From: Virgibacillus senegalensis
GTDB lineage: Bacteria; Bacillota; Bacilli; Bacillales; Amphibacillaceae
Length of the DNA stretch: 64,000 nucleotides
Assembly: GCF_000821245.2 (NCBI RefSeq)
Contig: NZ_LN611422.1
Coordinates: forward strand, 100,456-164,455
Direction of reading: 5' to 3'
Part shown: positions 26,494 to 36,640 of the stretch, piece by piece
Position numbering within the stretch: position 1 is the stretch's first letter
Layout of the letters: each line of letters opens with the position of its first letter
The notes under the pieces: generated by a model
The model's database searches: none
The model's input: the letters and a program-made list of their open reading frames with translations, nothing else
What the model was told of the DNA's origin: nothing
Program-made: the position numbers and the translations under genes

Positions 26494-28392
26494 ATGGATA
26501 TATTGAAAAAAATCCAGAATCATAGAGAAGATCAGGAAAAGCTGAAATGGGAAGGGACCTTTGCAGATTATTTGGACTTGTTAAAGGAACGGCCATATTT
26601 AGCTCAATCTGCCCACTCAAGGGTATATAACATGATTAAGCATAAGGGAGTCAAAGAGCGCGAAGACGGAGTCAAAACCTACAGCTTCTTTTCCGAGGCG
26701 CTCTATGGATTGGATGAAGCGTTGGAACGACTTGTGGAGGAATACTTCCATCCGGCAGCAAGGAGGCTGGATGTCAAAAAGCGGATCTTACTTTTAATGG
26801 GCCCGGTAAGTGGAGGAAAGTCCACACTGGTAGCCCTGTTAAAACGAGGACTGGAGGAATATACGTTGACGGATGAAGGGGCGGTCTATGCAATTAAAGG
26901 CTGTCCGATGCATGAAGATCCCCTTCATTTAATCCCGTCACATTTACGGGCTGATTTTGAAGAGGAATATGGCATTAAAATCGAAGGAAGCTTATCGCCG
27001 TTGAATACCATGCGGCTGGAGAAGGATTACGACGGCCGGATTGAAGATGTCATGGTGGAAAGGATCTTCTTTTCTGAGGATAAACGCACAGGTATTGGCA
27101 CCTTCAGTCCTTCCGATCCTAAATCCCAGGATATTGCGGATCTGACCGGATCGATCGACTTTTCTACCATCGCTGAATACGGCTCGGAATCAGACCCGAG
27201 AGCCTATCGGTTTGACGGGGAACTCAACAAAGCCAACCGCGGTATCATGGAGTTCCAGGAGATGCTTAAATGTGATGAGAAATTCCTCTGGCATTTGCTG
27301 TCCCTTACCCAGGAAGGTAATTTCAAAGCAGGCCGTTTTGCCCTTATTTCCGCTGATGAACTGATTGTGGCCCATACAAACGAATCGGAATATCGATCGT
27401 TTATTGCCAATAAAAAGAACGAAGCGCTTCATTCCCGGATGATTGTCATGCCGGTTCCGTATAATTTGAGGTTGAGTGAAGAGGAACGGATTTATGAAAA
27501 AATGATCAAGGAAAGCGATATAAAAGATGTCCATATCGCCCCGCATACCTTGAGGGTTGCTGCGATGTTCACGGTACTGAGCAGATTGAAAGAATCCAAC
27601 CGCGGAAGCATCAGCCTGCTCAAAAAAATGTACTTGTACGATGGGCAGGATGTGGAAGGATACAGTGATGCCGATGTCCTGGAAATGAAAAAAGAATATG
27701 CCGATGAAGGGATGAGCGGAATCGACCCGCGTTATGTCATCAACCGGATATCTTCGACGATCATCAAGAAGGAGATGACGTCGATCAATGCGCTCGATGT
27801 GCTTCGTTCGCTGAAGGACGGACTGGACAGCCACGCATCGATTTCCAAAGACGACAAAGAAAGGTACTTGAATTTTATCTCGATTGCTAGAAAAGAATAC
27901 GATGAAATTGCAAAAAAAGAAGTGCAAAAAGCATTTGTGTATTCGTACGAAGAGTCGGCGCGGACGTTAATGGAAAATTATCTGGATAATGTAGAGGCTT
28001 ATTGCAATAAAACCAAACTCCACGATCCGCTGACTGGAGAAGAAATGCACCCGGATGAAAAACTGATGCGTTCGATCGAAGAACAAATCGGTATCTCAGA
28101 AAATGCTAAAAAAGCGTTTCGGGAAGAGATTTTAATCAGAATCTCTGCTTATGCCCGAAAGGGGAAAAAGTTCAATTATCAATCACATGAACGCTTGCGG
28201 GAAGCGATCCAGAAAAAATTATTTGCCGATTTGAAGGACGTTGTTAAAATTACGACTTCGAGTAAGACACCAGATGAACAGCAGCTCAAGAAAATCAATG
28301 AAGTGGTTGCAACCCTGATTGACGAGTATGGCTACAACTCCACGTCAGCCAATGAACTGCTGCGCTATGTCGGCAGTTTATTAAATCGATGA
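26494..28392 (+). CDS. prkA: Serine protein kinase / AAA+ protein PrkA
   Basis: A 632-residue protein matching B. subtilis PrkA (631 residues): AAA_PrkA domain (residues ~15-375) with Walker A GPVSGGKST (~104-112), then a C-terminal kinase-like domain with WSEPL-type helical region (~390-630). PrkA is linked to sporulation, originally called a protein kinase and later reported to have Lon-like protease activity; it usually pairs with YhbH/YeaH and SpoVR. YhbH is encoded 8.5 kb away at 36886. Start after GGGAGGG. Confidence 0.95.
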   Translation: MDILKKIQNHREDQEKLKWEGTFADYLDLLKERPYLAQSAHSRVYNMIKHKGVKEREDGVKTYSFFSEALYGLDEALERLVEEYFHPAARRLDVKKRILLLMGPVSGGKSTLVALLKRGLEEYTLTDEGAVYAIKGCPMHEDPLHLIPSHLRADFEEEYGIKIEGSLSPLNTMRLEKDYDGRIEDVMVERIFFSEDKRTGIGTFSPSDPKSQDIADLTGSIDFSTIAEYGSESDPRAYRFDGELNKANRGIMEFQEMLKCDEKFLWHLLSLTQEGNFKAGRFALISADELIVAHTNESEYRSFIANKKNEALHSRMIVMPVPYNLRLSEEERIYEKMIKESDIKDVHIAPHTLRVAAMFTVLSRLKESNRGSISLLKKMYLYDGQDVEGYSDADVLEMKKEYADEGMSGIDPRYVINRISSTIIKKEMTSINALDVLRSLKDGLDSHASISKDDKERYLNFISIARKEYDEIAKKEVQKAFVYSYEESARTLMENYLDNVEAYCNKTKLHDPLTGEEMHPDEKLMRSIEEQIGISENAKKAFREEILIRISAYARKGKKFNYQSHERLREAIQKKLFADLKDVVKITTSSKTPDEQQLKKINEVVATLIDEYGYNSTSANELLRYVGSLLNR

Positions 28393-28450
28393 TTGGTTTT
28401 ATGTCTTTACAATAAAAATTCAACAGCTTGAAGTAGTATGTTGCCCATAA

Positions 28451-28504
28451 CAATAACCGAGCGATATTCGAAGTACTAAGCATTCGAATTCGTTCGGTTA
28501 TTTT
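28451..28504 (+). terminator. Terminator after prkA
   Basis: AATAACCGA with TATTCGAA pairs with TTCGAATTCG and TCGGTTATT, followed by TTTTG. A long bulged stem. Confidence 0.7.
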
Positions 28505-29068
28505 GATTTATCATATAAGGCAATTCACCTCTCACCTCTCACCTCTCATCTCTCTGTTTGATGCGTGCTTCGTATTACTCCGGCAAGATACTGCGCTTTC
28601 CATGGGCACGGCTTTAACTTCCTCAGAAAGCACCAACCGCTTTCTTGCGGGATTTTCAGCTCGTGCTGTACCCATAGGAGTCTTCGCATCTTGCCTTCGC
28701 TTCGTTTTCGCGAGCTTTTTCGATAGAAGCTATTGGTTAGACACCGATGTCGCCCCCGGGATAGGCCGCTTAAATCCTCCTATCTGGTTTACGGACGAGA
28801 ACCAATAAAATTCGCCAGTGATTCCGGCTGATTTTTCGATATGGATCATAGAACAGCCTTGTTCCGCAATAACGATGCCAAGGCCATTTACATATAATAT
28901 TATATATTTCGATTATTTTGATAGATGCTGTCGGAAGGTTATTGTTTCCTAGTATAAAATAGGGTATATTAGTTGATGTAGAAAGAGGTCAGTTCTATAA
29001 TGGTCATTGAATGTTCAATGGTGTTTAATTGATGTGGAGAAAGTGAACTTCTAATGGGGGTATAAGTC
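28505..29068. other. Intergenic region with dispersed repeat, upstream of odhA
   Basis: The region holds a pyrimidine-rich short tandem repeat (CTCACCTCTCACCTCTCAT, 28526-28550) and the dispersed repeat at 28553-28632. A GC-richer non-coding stretch runs to about 28800 and contains CTTTCTTGCGGGATTTTCAG-like sequence. The rest, up to the GTG of odhA, is AT-rich promoter-like DNA. I find no supported ORF or RNA gene. Confidence 0.5.
28553..28632 (+). repeat. Dispersed repeat, copy 1
   Basis: The stretch from CTGTTTGATGCGTGCTTC through CGCTTTCCATGGGCACGGC matches 62461-62528 in the same orientation with small differences. The pattern (TGATGCGT, CGGCAAG, CGCTTTCCAYGGGCA, GCTTTAACT) resembles a family of short interspersed sequences that I associate with Bacillaceae intergenic regions. 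Confidence 0.7.
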
Positions 29069-31930
29069 GTGACACAGCAAGAATCTAGTGGAAGATTCTG
29101 GGAAAATTTTCATGGACCAAACATGGGGTATATTGAAGAACAGTACGAATTGTACAAACAAGACCCCTCAACAATCGATGCATCTCTGAAAGAAATGTTC
29201 GATCAGCACGGGGCGCCTGAATGGTTAACACAAACAGGGGGATTACAGCAAACTGATTCAGCGGCAACGTCAGCCAACGATATTAAGAAATTAACCTCGA
29301 CAATGAAACTTGTGGAGGCTATTCGTCGTTATGGTCATTTGGAAGCGGATATTTATCCTGTAGGTAAGGATAAGAATCGCAAATCCGAATTGGTCGATCC
29401 GTCGTATTACGGTTTGACGAACGAAGATTTGGAAGCGATTCCTGCAGGTTGGATTTGGGACGAAGCCCCTGCTAATGTGACCAATGCGCTTGAAGTAGTA
29501 AACTTGCTGAAAAAGAATTATGCGGGTACTACTTCCTTTGAATATGATCATGTAAACAATGATGATGAGCGGAAATGGCTCCAGGATAAGATTGATACCG
29601 GTGCCTACGTATTGTCATTAAGCAAAGAAGAGAAAAAACAGTTGTTGAAACGACTGACAGAAGTAGAAGGATTCGAGAGTTTCCTTGCCAAAACCTTTGT
29701 CGGTCAAAAAAGGTTTTCCATTGAAGGATTGGAAATGATGGTGCCGATGCTTGATAAAGCAGTCAACAACTCCTTTACGGATGACACAGAGGAAATTTTG
29801 ATGGGGATGGCCCATCGTGGCCGTTTAAGTGTATTGACCCACGTACTCGGTAAGCCTTATGATAAAGTATTTTCTGAATTTCATTATTCATCGGATAAAG
29901 AATTGATGCCATCAGCTGGTTCAAAGGGAATCAATTATGGCTGGACCGGCGATGTGAAGTATCATTTCGGGGCAGTGAAAAACCTGGGGGAAGACAAGGT
30001 TTCTCCAACTAAAATTACCCTGGCTCACAACCCTTCCCATCTCGAATTTGTAAACCCAGTTGTGGAAGGCTTTACAAGAGCTGCCCAGGAAGATGTGGAT
30101 CAGGCAGGAAAACCGGTGCAAAGCCAGGACCGCGCATTCAGCATCTTGATTCATGGGGATGCAGCGTTCATCGGGGAAGGTGTCGTTGCGGAAACATTGA
30201 ACATGAGTGATTTGCCTGGATACCGGACTGGTGGCACCCTTCACTTGATTGCGAACAATCTGGTCGGCTTTACGACTAGTCAGAATCAGGGCAGGTCTAC
30301 AAGGTATGCAAGTGACTTGGCGAAAGGATTCGAAATTCCGATTGTCCATGTGAATGCAGATGATCCGGAAGCGTGTGTCTCTGCCATGGCACTTGCTTAT
30401 GAATACCGCCAGACTTTCCATAAAGATTTTTTGATCGATTTAGTCGGCTATCGCCGGTACGGTCATAATGAAATGGACGAACCGCGTGCTACACAGCCGC
30501 AGTTGTACAAAGAGATCGATAAACATGATTCGGTTGCTGTTGTCTATGCAAAACGCCTTCAAGAAGAAGGGGTTATCGGCGATAGTGATTACGAGAAGTT
30601 GAAAAAGGAACGAGAGCAGGAGCTTAAAGACATTTTCGATAACATGATGGAAAATGAAACAGATGAACCAGAACCGAAACCTGCTCCGGAAGCGCTGTCT
30701 AATGGGCTGGACGGGATCAAAACAGCTGTTCCGTTAGAGCGGTTGAAGAAACTGAACGAAGGTCTTCTCAAACGTCCGGAAGGCTTCCAAGGATTTAAAA
30801 AGCTGGAAAAAATCCTTAAGAAACGCGGAGAAGCGTTGGAGGATGGAAACAAAGCAGACTGGGCGACTGCAGAAACACTAGCTTATGCATCGATTTTACA
30901 AGATGGTGTTTCGATTCGCTTGACCGGCCAGGATTCTGAGCGGGGAACCTTTGCCCACCGCCATCTGGTTCTCCATGACGTGGAGACTGGGGAAACTTAC
31001 TGTCCGATGCACGGATTGGATGAGGCGAAAGCTTCATTTGCCATTCATAACAGCCCATTGTCTGAAGCGGGCGTGCTGGGATTTGAATACGGATACAGCG
31101 TTCAATCGCCAAATACGTTGGTGCTGTGGGAAGCGCAATTTGGTGATTTTGCCAATGCGGGACAAGTGATTTTTGATCAATTTATCGCCGCTGGCCGCGC
31201 AAAGTGGGGAGAAAAGTCGAATATGGTACTGCTGCTTCCTCATGGTTATGAAGGCCAGGGGCCAGAGCATTCCAGTGCAAGACTCGAACGTTTCTTGCAG
31301 CTAGCTGCCGAAAACAACTGGATTGTCGCCAACGTGACAACGAGTGCGCAGTACTTCCATTTGTTACGCCGTCAGGCAGCATTGAGAGGGAAAGATGCAG
31401 CCCGGCCACTTGTGGTAATGACACCGAAGAGTTTGTTGCGGAACCAGCGTGTAGCTTCCACTGCTGAAGAATTCAGCGAGCGTAACTTCGAAAAAATCAT
31501 CACGCAGCCCGGCCTGCCAAAAACAACGAAAAAAGCGAAAAGATTGGTTATCGGCAGCGGAAAAGTGATGGTGGACATTGCTGAGTCAATGAGCCAGAAC
31601 GAAGATAAGGTGAAAGACATTCATATCATCCGGCTGGAGCAAATTTATCCTTTCCCGGAAAAAGAACTGGCAAAAGCGTTGAAGGATTGTCCGAATGTCG
31701 AGGAAGTTGTCTGGGTTCAGGAAGAGCCGAGAAACATGGGCAGCTGGAACTTTGTCAAAGAACTTTTATACAATCTGCTGGATAAGCATCAACAGCTGCG
31801 TTATGTCGGTCGCCCTGATCGATCATCACCGGCGGTTGGAGAGCCAAACATACACAAAACAGAACAAAAACGAATCGTGCAGGAAGCCTTAAAGCTGTCT
31901 AAAGGAGGAGATTCCAGTGAAGGAAATTAA
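29069..31930 (+). CDS. odhA: 2-oxoglutarate dehydrogenase E1 component
   Basis: A 953-residue thiamine-diphosphate enzyme that decarboxylates 2-oxoglutarate in the TCA cycle and passes the succinyl group to OdhB. Segments include GMAHRGRLSVLTHVLGKPYD, the ThDP-binding region GDAAFIGEGVVAETLNMSDL, HNEMDEPRATQP and, in the C-terminal half, LLPHGYEGQGPEHSSARLER. GTG start preceded by GGGGGTA. Length agrees with Bacillus OdhA (~940-950). The last 14 bp overlap odhB, so the two are coupled. E3 (lipoamide dehydrogenase) is not in the window and is normally supplied from the pdh operon. Confidence 0.97.
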   Translation: MTQQESSGRFWENFHGPNMGYIEEQYELYKQDPSTIDASLKEMFDQHGAPEWLTQTGGLQQTDSAATSANDIKKLTSTMKLVEAIRRYGHLEADIYPVGKDKNRKSELVDPSYYGLTNEDLEAIPAGWIWDEAPANVTNALEVVNLLKKNYAGTTSFEYDHVNNDDERKWLQDKIDTGAYVLSLSKEEKKQLLKRLTEVEGFESFLAKTFVGQKRFSIEGLEMMVPMLDKAVNNSFTDDTEEILMGMAHRGRLSVLTHVLGKPYDKVFSEFHYSSDKELMPSAGSKGINYGWTGDVKYHFGAVKNLGEDKVSPTKITLAHNPSHLEFVNPVVEGFTRAAQEDVDQAGKPVQSQDRAFSILIHGDAAFIGEGVVAETLNMSDLPGYRTGGTLHLIANNLVGFTTSQNQGRSTRYASDLAKGFEIPIVHVNADDPEACVSAMALAYEYRQTFHKDFLIDLVGYRRYGHNEMDEPRATQPQLYKEIDKHDSVAVVYAKRLQEEGVIGDSDYEKLKKEREQELKDIFDNMMENETDEPEPKPAPEALSNGLDGIKTAVPLERLKKLNEGLLKRPEGFQGFKKLEKILKKRGEALEDGNKADWATAETLAYASILQDGVSIRLTGQDSERGTFAHRHLVLHDVETGETYCPMHGLDEAKASFAIHNSPLSEAGVLGFEYGYSVQSPNTLVLWEAQFGDFANAGQVIFDQFIAAGRAKWGEKSNMVLLLPHGYEGQGPEHSSARLERFLQLAAENNWIVANVTTSAQYFHLLRRQAALRGKDAARPLVVMTPKSLLRNQRVASTAEEFSERNFEKIITQPGLPKTTKKAKRLVIGSGKVMVDIAESMSQNEDKVKDIHIIRLEQIYPFPEKELAKALKDCPNVEEVVWVQEEPRNMGSWNFVKELLYNLLDKHQQLRYVGRPDRSSPAVGEPNIHKTEQKRIVQEALKLSKGGDSSEGN

Positions 31931-33200
31931 AGTCCCAGAATTAGCAGAATCAATTACAGAAGGTACCATCGCCGAATGGCTCGTCAAAAAAGGTGATAAA
32001 GTTGAGAAGGGCGACCCGGTACTGGAATTGGAAACCGACAAAGTGAACGTCGAAGTGAACGCCGATTATGCTGGTGTGATCGTGGAAATCACGAAAGAAG
32101 AGGGCGAAGATGTCGAAGTTGGGGACGTCATCGCGAAAGTAGATGAGAATGGGGAAGCAGGCGGAGGCTCTGGAGAAGACAACCAGGAAGAAGCAGCAGA
32201 GCCCCAAACTTCTGCTAAAGATGCCGGACAAGAGGATACTCCGGAAGAAAAACCAGCTGCAGCCAGCCAAACGGCGGAACAAGCATCTTCCGGCAGCAAA
32301 GATACGGTGGCTTCACCTGCTGCCCGGAAGCGTGCTCGTGAATTAGGCATTGATCTTAGTGATGTATATCCTCGTGATCCACTAGGTCGTATTCGTCCGG
32401 AAGACGTTGAACAGGCAGCCAAAGGCGGACAAAAGCAACCCGAAGCACCAAAAAAAGACAAGCAGCCTGCGAAATCCTCTGGGGAAACAGAATTCGACAA
32501 GCCGGTTGAGCGGGTGAAAATGACCCGACGTCGTCAAACGATTGCCAACCGTCTGGTGGAAGCGCAGCATAATGCAGCCATGCTGACAACGTTCAATGAA
32601 GTAGACATGACCGCAATCATGAAGCTTAGAAGTGAACGCAAGGATAAATTCCTGGAGAAACATGATGTCAAACTCGGTTTCATGTCGTTCTTCACGAAAG
32701 CGGTCGTCGGTGCTTTGAAGGAATTCCCGCTGATCAATGCTGAAATCCAGGGGAATGAACTTATCTTGAAAAAGTTTTATGACATCGGTATTGCCGTTTC
32801 CACTGATGACGGACTTGTTGTACCTGTCGTCCGTGACGCAGACCGCCTGGACTTTGCCGGAGTGGAACGGGAAATTGCCCACCTTGGTAAAAAAGCGCGG
32901 GATAAACAGCTGCAAATGGCTGATTTGCAAGGCGGCTCGTTCACCATTACAAATGGCGGCATCTTTGGATCACTGTTATCGACTCCGATTTTGAATGCAC
33001 CGCAGGTTGGTATTCTTGGTATGCATTCGATTCAGAAACGTCCGATCGTCATGCCGGATGATTCTATCGAAGTTCGTCCGATGATGTATGTCGCATTGTC
33101 TTATGATCATAGAATCGTAGACGGCAAAGATGCCGTACAATTCCTGGTTCGGATTAAGCAAATGCTGGAAGATCCTTACGACCTGTTGTTGGAAGGTTAA
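31917..33200 (+). CDS. odhB: 2-oxoglutarate dehydrogenase E2 (dihydrolipoyl succinyltransferase)
   Basis: A 427-residue acyltransferase: lipoyl domain (1-77) with lipoyl-lysine Lys42 in ETDKVNVEV, an acidic/alanine-rich linker, peripheral-subunit binding domain (~128-165, ASPAARKRARELGIDLSDV), a second linker, and the catalytic domain (~195-427) with His398 and Asp402 in SYDHRIVDGKDA. The GTG start at 31917 lies after AAAGGAGGAG and overlaps the end of odhA. Followed by an intrinsic terminator. Confidence 0.97.
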   Translation: MKEIKVPELAESITEGTIAEWLVKKGDKVEKGDPVLELETDKVNVEVNADYAGVIVEITKEEGEDVEVGDVIAKVDENGEAGGGSGEDNQEEAAEPQTSAKDAGQEDTPEEKPAAASQTAEQASSGSKDTVASPAARKRARELGIDLSDVYPRDPLGRIRPEDVEQAAKGGQKQPEAPKKDKQPAKSSGETEFDKPVERVKMTRRRQTIANRLVEAQHNAAMLTTFNEVDMTAIMKLRSERKDKFLEKHDVKLGFMSFFTKAVVGALKEFPLINAEIQGNELILKKFYDIGIAVSTDDGLVVPVVRDADRLDFAGVEREIAHLGKKARDKQLQMADLQGGSFTITNGGIFGSLLSTPILNAPQVGILGMHSIQKRPIVMPDDSIEVRPMMYVALSYDHRIVDGKDAVQFLVRIKQMLEDPYDLLLEG

Positions 33201-33239
33201 GACAAAACGTTACCCTTTTGCTGAAGGGCACGGTTTTAC

Positions 33240-33279
33240 AAAAATCGCTCAGAAGTTTTTAACTCCTGGGCGATTTTTT
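33240..33279 (+). terminator. Terminator of odhAB
   Basis: AAAATCGCTCAGAAG and CTCCTGGGCGATTTTTT pair with minor mismatches and end in a T-run. Confidence 0.85.
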
Positions 33280-33560
33280 CTATTTATTCAGACGAAGTGT
33301 TTACTTTACCAAAACAGTGAATATTGCAACGAGGATAAGCAAAGGAATTAAAACTTTTCACTTTTATTATCTTGAGGAACGCTTTGGCACTCAAATTAGG
33401 GAGGTGATAGAGGTTTAAGTCATCTTGCTGAAATCAGGGCGTGGAAACGAAGAAAAACACCTTTGTCTAGTGAAAGAAAGGCGAAAGGAGGTGCAGGAAT
33501 ATTCAGTGAATGAGGAAGCCAGCCAGGCTATAAATTTGATCAGACTCCCTTAGTCGTCTG
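33280..33560. other. Intergenic region between odhB and the SgrR-type gene
   Basis: A 280-bp stretch with two strong ribosome-site-like sequences (GGGAGGTGAT near 33402 and AAAGGAGGTG near 33485). Only very short ORFs follow them; for example a GTG at about 33506 would give a 15-residue peptide ending IRLP. Neither is convincing as a gene. Nothing else is recognised. Confidence 0.4.
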
Positions 33561-35300
33561 TTATTTCACCCACAACTTTCGGAAGTCTACCTGGCCAAAA
33601 GATTTAAAGCGTATATCCTGAATCATAGGATGAAAGATTCTGTTTTTGACAGGATGATGTTGAAATAGGATCAAATGGTTGTCCTTCAAGTAATCTTCTA
33701 TCACATCGATGATTTTTTCCCGATCCTGATTGGTTTTTGAATGTTTGAATGCTTCCAGGCAGTTGTCGATATTCGCGAGCTGGTCTGCTGTCATGAAGCG
33801 TCTGAACAACAGGACCTCATTGTAAAAAGCACCTAAAAAAGACAAGTGATGATCAGACGTTGAAACTTCGCCCATCAAAACCATATCTGCCCGCTCATCG
33901 AAGGCAAAAGAATAGAAATCGTCAAAATTGAAGGTGTTTACTTCTAAATGGATACCAAAGCAGGAAGCCTGTTCTTGTAACCAGGCAGCTTCTCTTTTTG
34001 CTTTTAGGTAGTCCAGGCAGTACAGCTGCAATGTTTCCCCCTTGTACTCTGATAATTGAAGTAAACCGGGTACTTGTGTTTTATCCCTGCTGCGTTGGCC
34101 GGACTTCCATGGAAAGAAGCTGGTAGCTTCGACCGGTTCTTCCAAGCCAAGTTCGCGATGCATAATGTGCGGGTCAAGCAAGTGAAACAACGCTGTCCTG
34201 AAATGCGGATTTTGTACAGCTGTTTGTTTGGTGAAATTGAAAGCGAGAAATCGAAAGCCGGTTTCTACTTCTTTCTTCTGAATGCCGCCGTCCAGGTCTT
34301 TTGCATTGCTGAGATTATAGGTAACGGTTTTTACCGTATCCACCGGGATTTTCCAAAATTCAATCCGGTCTAAAAAAGGTCGTTCCAGGAAATATTGATC
34401 GAAAGCTTCCAGTACAATTCGCTTTTCACTTCTTTCTCTTAATCGGAAAGGTCCTGTGCCGATCCACTGTTTCTCATCGAACGGTACATCCTTGGGCAGG
34501 ATGGAAAGATTTGTACTGCTCAAATAACGGAGAAAAAAAGGATTTGGTTGTTTTAACTTGATGGTCACCTGGTGTCTATTGGGACAGTCGATTTCTTCCA
34601 TGTCATGGACGAGCCAGTAGTAAGGCGTTCCCGGTTTAAAGCGGTCCAGCGTGTGCTTTACATCGGCGCTTGTTAACAGCCCCTGGTGGTGGAAGCGTAT
34701 CCCTTTGCGCAGATAAAATGTCCACCGTGTATGGTTGTCATCCACTTGCCAATGGTGGGCGAGATGCGGACGGATGCAGTCCCTTTTCCTGCTGTATGTT
34801 ACAAGCGTATCGCCTAGTTGCTCGATCATGTGATTCTCTACAGTGATAGAACTGTAGACAGGATCAAGCGTACTTAAATCCCTGGAAATAATGGTGCGCA
34901 AAATGTCTTTATCCTGTTTGGATTCCTGCAAACCAAACATCTTCTGCAGCTGAGGCGAAATGGAAGCGACCCAGGCCTTTGGTATCGGCAGCTGTAGCAA
35001 TTGGACAATATCGTCCAGTTTATCCTCCTGAATAGAGGCTTTGACAAACTGCTCAACCTCTTTTTGAAAGGAACGATAGAAGGTTATGCTGGAGGGATGC
35101 CCTCGCCCGATTCCAGGTGTATAGCTCAATTTCTCTTCTTCTTCAAACTTCCTCAGCTTGCGTTTCACGTTCTTTCTCGTACAAAACCAAAGTGTTTCCA
35201 GTTCTTCGAGTTTAAAGGTTACCTGTTTCTGCTGTTCTTTGCTGTATAGGTAGGACCGAAGCGTATAGTACGATAAATCTCTGATAACTTTCACCTCCAT
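33561..35300 (-). CDS. SgrR-type transcriptional regulator with solute-binding domain
   Basis: A 579-residue protein with an N-terminal winged-helix DNA-binding domain (~1-115, LWFCTRKNVKRKLRKFEEEE) and a C-terminal family 5 extracellular-solute-binding-like domain (~160-540, TRWTFYLRKGIRFHHQGLLT). This is the SgrR architecture. E. coli SgrR senses sugar-phosphate stress; Bacillus homologues are mostly uncharacterised and often sit beside MFS exporters, as here. It is divergent from the MFS gene at 35387. The start at 35300 has no classical ribosome site upstream, and GGAGGTG lies just inside the gene, so the exact start is uncertain. Confidence 0.85.
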   Translation of the reverse strand: MEVKVIRDLSYYTLRSYLYSKEQQKQVTFKLEELETLWFCTRKNVKRKLRKFEEEEKLSYTPGIGRGHPSSITFYRSFQKEVEQFVKASIQEDKLDDIVQLLQLPIPKAWVASISPQLQKMFGLQESKQDKDILRTIISRDLSTLDPVYSSITVENHMIEQLGDTLVTYSRKRDCIRPHLAHHWQVDDNHTRWTFYLRKGIRFHHQGLLTSADVKHTLDRFKPGTPYYWLVHDMEEIDCPNRHQVTIKLKQPNPFFLRYLSSTNLSILPKDVPFDEKQWIGTGPFRLRERSEKRIVLEAFDQYFLERPFLDRIEFWKIPVDTVKTVTYNLSNAKDLDGGIQKKEVETGFRFLAFNFTKQTAVQNPHFRTALFHLLDPHIMHRELGLEEPVEATSFFPWKSGQRSRDKTQVPGLLQLSEYKGETLQLYCLDYLKAKREAAWLQEQASCFGIHLEVNTFNFDDFYSFAFDERADMVLMGEVSTSDHHLSFLGAFYNEVLLFRRFMTADQLANIDNCLEAFKHSKTNQDREKIIDVIEDYLKDNHLILFQHHPVKNRIFHPMIQDIRFKSFGQVDFRKLWVK

Positions 35301-35301
35301 T

Positions 35302-35346
35302 AAAAGGGGACATTAATAGATTGATTATACCCTTTTTGCCCCTTTT
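35302..35346. promoter_or_regulatory. Inverted repeat in the divergent SgrR-MFS promoter region
   Basis: AAAAGGGG (35302-35309) and CCCCTTTT (35339-35346) are 8-bp inverted arms about 30 bp apart. They lie directly next to the regulator's start codon and 40 bp before the transporter gene, a plausible autoregulatory operator. Confidence 0.4.
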
Positions 35347-35386
35347 AGGAAAAGGCAAAATAGAAAGCAGAAGGAGGGGAAGCTTT

Positions 35387-36640
35387 ATGTTTAAGTCACT
35401 GCATCCTAATATTCGTGTTCGTATTTATATTTCTTTTCTCAGCCGGATTATCGGTTCGATGATTTTTCCGTTTATGGCAATCTATTTTACTGATAAGATC
35501 AACGCCTCAACCGCAGGAATCTTGTTGTTGGTCAATGTAATCGTTCAATTTTTGGCCGGTTTGTACGGCGGCTTTCTAGCGGACATGCTCGGTAGGAAGC
35601 GATTGATGGTCGTGGGGGAAACGATGAAACTTATTGCTTTTATCGGCATGCTGTTCGTCAATTCTCCATGGTTTACATCGGCGGTCGCTACCTTTGTCAT
35701 GATGCTGGTCATAAGTATCGCCAACGGTTTTATTAATCCGGCCGCAGAGGCGATGTTAATCGATGTCAGCACAAAAGAAACAAGGGCTTTTATGTATTCC
35801 GTTAATTACTGGGCTGTCAATTTTTCTTTAATGTTAGGGCTCATGGTAGGCGGCTGGCTGTTTAAGACACATTTCTTTGAATTGTTGGTAGGGCTGGTCT
35901 TGATGAGTTTCGTCACACTATGGATGACCAGTGCTTTGATTGAAGAAACCATGACGAAGGGGAAAAATGCCGATAAAAAAGAGTACGGACTGATGCCTCT
36001 GCTGCGAAGCTATCAGACGGTCGTGAAAGACTTTCCATTCGTATTGTTCACCCTTGGCGGCATTGCTATTTTATCGCTGGAATTCCAGCGCAATAATTTT
36101 ATAGCCGTCCGGCTGGAACAGGAAATAGTGCCAAAAGCTTTTTCCTGGATGGGTGGTCATTCCCTGCTTATCGATGGGGTCAGACTGCTCAGTCTCCTCA
36201 CAGTCGTCAATACCATCATGATTGTGTTGTTCACCGCATTGATTTCAAAGTGGATTAAAAACAAACCGGAACAGCCAATCATGTATGCAGGCTTTCTATT
36301 GTTTGGCTTGGGATATGCATTTATGGCATTTTCCAACCACATTCCAGGTTTATTCCTGGCAGTTGTGGTGCTTTCCATCGGCGAATTGTTGTATGTCCCG
36401 ACGAGGCAGTCGTTACTCGCCGATATCGTCGACGACAGTAAACGCGGAGCTTATATGGCATTCAACGGCTTTGTGTTCCAAGTCGGAAAGATGTTCGGAG
36501 CACTGGGCATCATCATCGGTGAGGCCATTGGCGGAATCAGCATGGCTGTCTTGTATATCGTTTTCGTCCTGTTCGGAATTGCCTTTACGCGGGTAGCCCT
36601 TCACAAAAAAGCCGGCCAGCACCAGCAGGTAGCCGCATAA
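35387..36640 (+). CDS. MFS transporter
   Basis: A 417-residue 12-helix major facilitator superfamily protein. The loop 2-3 signature is GGFLADMLGRKRLMV (~64-78), a variant of the drug:proton antiporter motif. ATG 35387 follows AAGGAGGGG; the upstream in-frame extension is rejected. It is divergent from the SgrR-type regulator, which probably controls it. The pairing resembles E. coli sgrR-setA, so a sugar or sugar-like exporter is possible, but drug efflux is equally likely. Confidence 0.88.
   Translation: MFKSLHPNIRVRIYISFLSRIIGSMIFPFMAIYFTDKINASTAGILLLVNVIVQFLAGLYGGFLADMLGRKRLMVVGETMKLIAFIGMLFVNSPWFTSAVATFVMMLVISIANGFINPAAEAMLIDVSTKETRAFMYSVNYWAVNFSLMLGLMVGGWLFKTHFFELLVGLVLMSFVTLWMTSALIEETMTKGKNADKKEYGLMPLLRSYQTVVKDFPFVLFTLGGIAILSLEFQRNNFIAVRLEQEIVPKAFSWMGGHSLLIDGVRLLSLLTVVNTIMIVLFTALISKWIKNKPEQPIMYAGFLLFGLGYAFMAFSNHIPGLFLAVVVLSIGELLYVPTRQSLLADIVDDSKRGAYMAFNGFVFQVGKMFGALGIIIGEAIGGISMAVLYIVFVLFGIAFTRVALHKKAGQHQQVAA

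Noticed and set aside
33402-33545. Two strong ribosome-site-like sequences suggesting a small gene between odhB and the SgrR-type gene
   Set aside because: Only 7- to 15-codon ORFs follow and spacing is poor; recorded under the intergenic feature only.
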